From Solanum dulcamara (lineage: Eukaryota > Streptophyta > Magnoliopsida > Solanales > Solanaceae), in contig NC_077238.1 of NCBI RefSeq assembly GCF_947179165.1, positions 73,350,757-73,414,756 of the forward strand: 64,000 bases of DNA, in the 5' to 3' direction. The first letter of the stretch is position 1, and each line of letters begins with the position of its first letter. Position numbers and translations under genes: made by a program. The notes under the pieces are model-generated. The model was not told the DNA's origin. It saw only the letters and a list, made by a program, of their open reading frames with translations, and ran no database searches. Below are positions 61,765 to 64,000 of the stretch, piece by piece.

Positions 61765-62737
61765 GTATTTGTCAACTGTCACTGAACCTAACAGTTTCTC
61801 TAAAGCATTCAGTCATCATGGGTGGAGAAAAGCCATGGAAGTAGAAATTGAGATCTAGAGTTGAATCATATTTGGGATGTGGTGGAGTTACCCCCTAGCA
61901 AGAAGATTTTTCCTTGTAAGTAGGTTTACAAGGTTAAACACAGGTCTAATGGAACAGTTGAAAGGTTGAAAGCTAGATTAGTAGTGAGGGGGGATATTCA
62001 GAGAGAAGGGATAGACTACAAAGAGACATTTTCTCCAGTGGTCAAAATGACCACTATCAAATGTCTACTCACTGTTGTAATTAAAAAAGGATGGAAGGTG
62101 TCCAAACTCGATGTTAACAATGCATTCTTGCATGGAGAATTGCAAGAGGAAGTTTTTATGAAATTTCCAGTAGGTGTTTCTCCTCCTAATCCTAATCATG
62201 TTTTTCTTCTCAGAAAATCCCTTTATGGGCTCAACCAAGCCTCTAGACAATGGTATGCCCGACTTTCTAGTACATTGAGCTACAAGGGATACACTAGTTC
62301 TTTGAATGACCATTCCTTATTTTTTAAGGTTACTGGTAGTCACAACTCTATACTTGTTGTATATATCGATGATATTTTACTTAGAGGAGATGATCTAATA
62401 GAAATCAATGATAGCACATCTTTTCTCAACACCGAGTTCAAAGTAAAGAACTTGGGAGATATCAATTACTTTCTAGGCATGGAAATTATTAGGGAACAAC
62501 AAGGATTCATCATTAATCAAAGAAAGTTCACCCAAGATCTCTTGCAATAATTTGATTGCTACGGGCCTACTGTTTCCTCTCCTCTTGATCCGTACTCAAA
62601 GCTGCACGAAGACGATAACCCATTATTATCTAATCCTACAGTTTAAAGACATCTCGTAGGGAAGCTCAACTATCTAACCAAACTTATCTTTTGCATTCTC
62701 AGTCTTAGTCAGCATATGCAAAAATCCAGTCTTTAGC
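61765..62737 (+). pseudogene. Copia reverse transcriptase, truncated before RNase H
   Basis: The RT start is decayed (HGWRKAMEVEIE, then stops). The main open part, 61966-62550, contains [50 protein letters not shown] with the first catalytic Asp, and [17 protein letters not shown]. The catalytic box is [13 protein letters not shown] (YVDDILLTG is common). [11 protein letters not shown] and QRKFTQDLL follow. After a TAA the translation goes on to VGKLNYLT and LSLSQHMQ, then stops at the LTR junction at 62738. Confidence 0.92.
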
Positions 62738-64000
62738 TGTCATGCCCCGGGAGGGTACCCTAGACGTGACCGACACTTGAAAGCCATTTCTGACCATCAA
62801 GCAAACCATCTAACTCAATCATTCCGTCATTCAGTCATATACGCTCAAAGGAAGGCTCAATTATAACATGCTATTTATAATATGGGGGCTGAAGGCCAAA
62901 CATGTTTAACTCAACAAAATAAGTATAATAGGACTCCTCAAAATAACAGTTCAACCTCCCCACACTCTAGTTTATGAATCCTCTATCAAAGTCTAGGAGG
63001 TGCCAATGACAAGCCTATGGCTACCAAGAAACCAAAGTAAAGGAAACTACAACAAAACTATACAATAAAGTTCAACATCCTTCGGAAACTAGGAGGACTC
63101 ACCAACTAGCTGGGAGTGTATGTGGATCTTCAACGGAGCGCCGGTTGATAATCTCTAGTACCTGTCTCTGCATCATGAAACGATGCAGGCCAAATGGCGT
63201 CAGTACATAGAATGTACGAGTATGTAAAATGGCCGGATGAAACAAACATCAAGGAAACATCAACATCAACTCAGGGTCTCAACTCATACATACATGACAA
63301 CTCACTCAAGTGTCCTAAGTCTAACAAGAATAGTTTAGACGAAACTAACTCATAATCCACTCAACTCAACTGACTCGGAGCACTATCAAGACATAAATGG
63401 GAGTTTCTCTTATCCGACAACCATCACCTATAAGCCAGTGATAGTACAACAATCAGACGTTGTTGCCACGTCCGTCCATACCTTTTCAGGGCATGTATGC
63501 CTCCCTAATCATGGATACCATCGATTAGTCAAGTCCTATCATTTCAGAACAAATAAATGGGAAACATCCAACTTTAATGGTTCGATCCCATGGGAAGCAT
63601 CCAACTTTAATGGTTTGCATCCCTACCTACGTTGGCGGCGTAGTTTCTGGGGTTCAAGTATGGACTATACTCTCGCCCGCCTCGATGCTCGATACTTCTC
63701 CCATGACTCTATGCTCATAAGACTCCCTCAAATCATCTCAAACAAGCCCTCACGGCTAGTTTCATATGGGACATTGCAACCTCATCAACTCTATTCTCAT
63801 TTCAACTCAATTAAGTCATAATGGCAAGTTCCATTTAGGACCTCGTCCACTCGTCAATTCTATCCTCCAATTAACTCAATCAAGCCTCATTTAGGTAAGC
63901 ATTTATGATATCTCCTCAAGACTCATCACAACTCTATGACTTTAGCTCAATAACACAAGTAGAATAACACATTTAAGGAAATTGACTTAAGCAACATAAT
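62738..64000 (-). mobile_element. Family-B LTR, partial, running off the window
   Basis: It starts TGTCATGCCCCGGGAGGGTA and follows LTR B in order (GGGGGCTGAAGGCC, the AAACGATGCAGGCCAAATGG motif, GTTGTTGCCACGTCCGT). It is more diverged than the two LTRs of element B, and has a local duplication of GGGAA(G/A)CATCCAACTTTAA (63559 and 63591). Its orientation is minus. Whether it is a solo LTR or a full element cannot be told here. Confidence 0.92.

Larger units (their letters stand above)
58420..62737 (+). mobile_element. Ty1-copia element, decayed, 3' end cut off
   Basis: The order is 5' LTR (58420-58800), primer site, gag, protease, integrase, RT, which is the copia order on the plus strand. 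RNase H and the 3' LTR are missing because a family-B LTR inserted at 62738; the rest may continue beyond the window. Stops and frame changes occur in most domains, so it is inactive. Confidence 0.92.

Overview
The window is plant nuclear DNA, most likely from the Solanaceae. The strongest pointer is a copy of the TS-type tRNA-derived SINE known from tobacco and its relatives (6736-6849). The LTR families carry initiator-Met tRNA primer sites, and the long AT-rich spacers fit the same picture. I found no intact host protein gene, no rRNA or tRNA gene, no CRISPR and no bacterial-type operon. Nearly everything is transposable-element sequence, plus one dead laccase gene.

Layout. 1-1064: one end of a CACTA transposon, with a 155-bp tandem repeat. 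1752-3357 (minus): exons 1-3 of a laccase pseudogene with a TATA box. 4275-4530: LINE reverse-transcriptase scrap. 4560-6600 (minus): decayed Athila/Tat-like Ty3-gypsy gag-protease, with the SINE inserted just beyond its primer site. 7569-29213 (minus): old LTR element A (LTRs about 2.8-2.9 kb). Its internal part holds a 1777-bp hAT element, and its right LTR is split by element B, a 9971-bp Ty3-gypsy chromovirus-like copy (17796-27766) with recognisable gag, protease, RT/RNase H, integrase and chromodomain-like segments. 30390-30830: Ty1-copia RNase H remnant. 30857-34128: lone LTR of family A carrying a 1.1-kb foreign insert that may be organellar DNA.

34129-37924 has no recognisable gene but holds hairpin and palindrome clusters. 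37925-54128 is a second nest: a probable LTR E is split by element C (38731-52111, minus). The interior of C is in turn split by a solo LTR D (44324-47408, exact 5-bp target duplication), and a 979-bp hAT relative (52265-53243) sits in E. 54129-58419 is unassigned. 58420-62737 (plus) is a decayed Ty1-copia element truncated by another family-B LTR that runs off the window (62738-64000).

The pieces do not form a pathway. They record successive insertions, which can be ordered by nesting and dated in relative terms by target-site duplications and LTR similarity. All seven LTR insertions of families A-E point the same way (minus). I see no convincing new multi-gene system. The most unusual features are GC-rich palindrome arrays inside several LTR families, and the candidate organellar insert.
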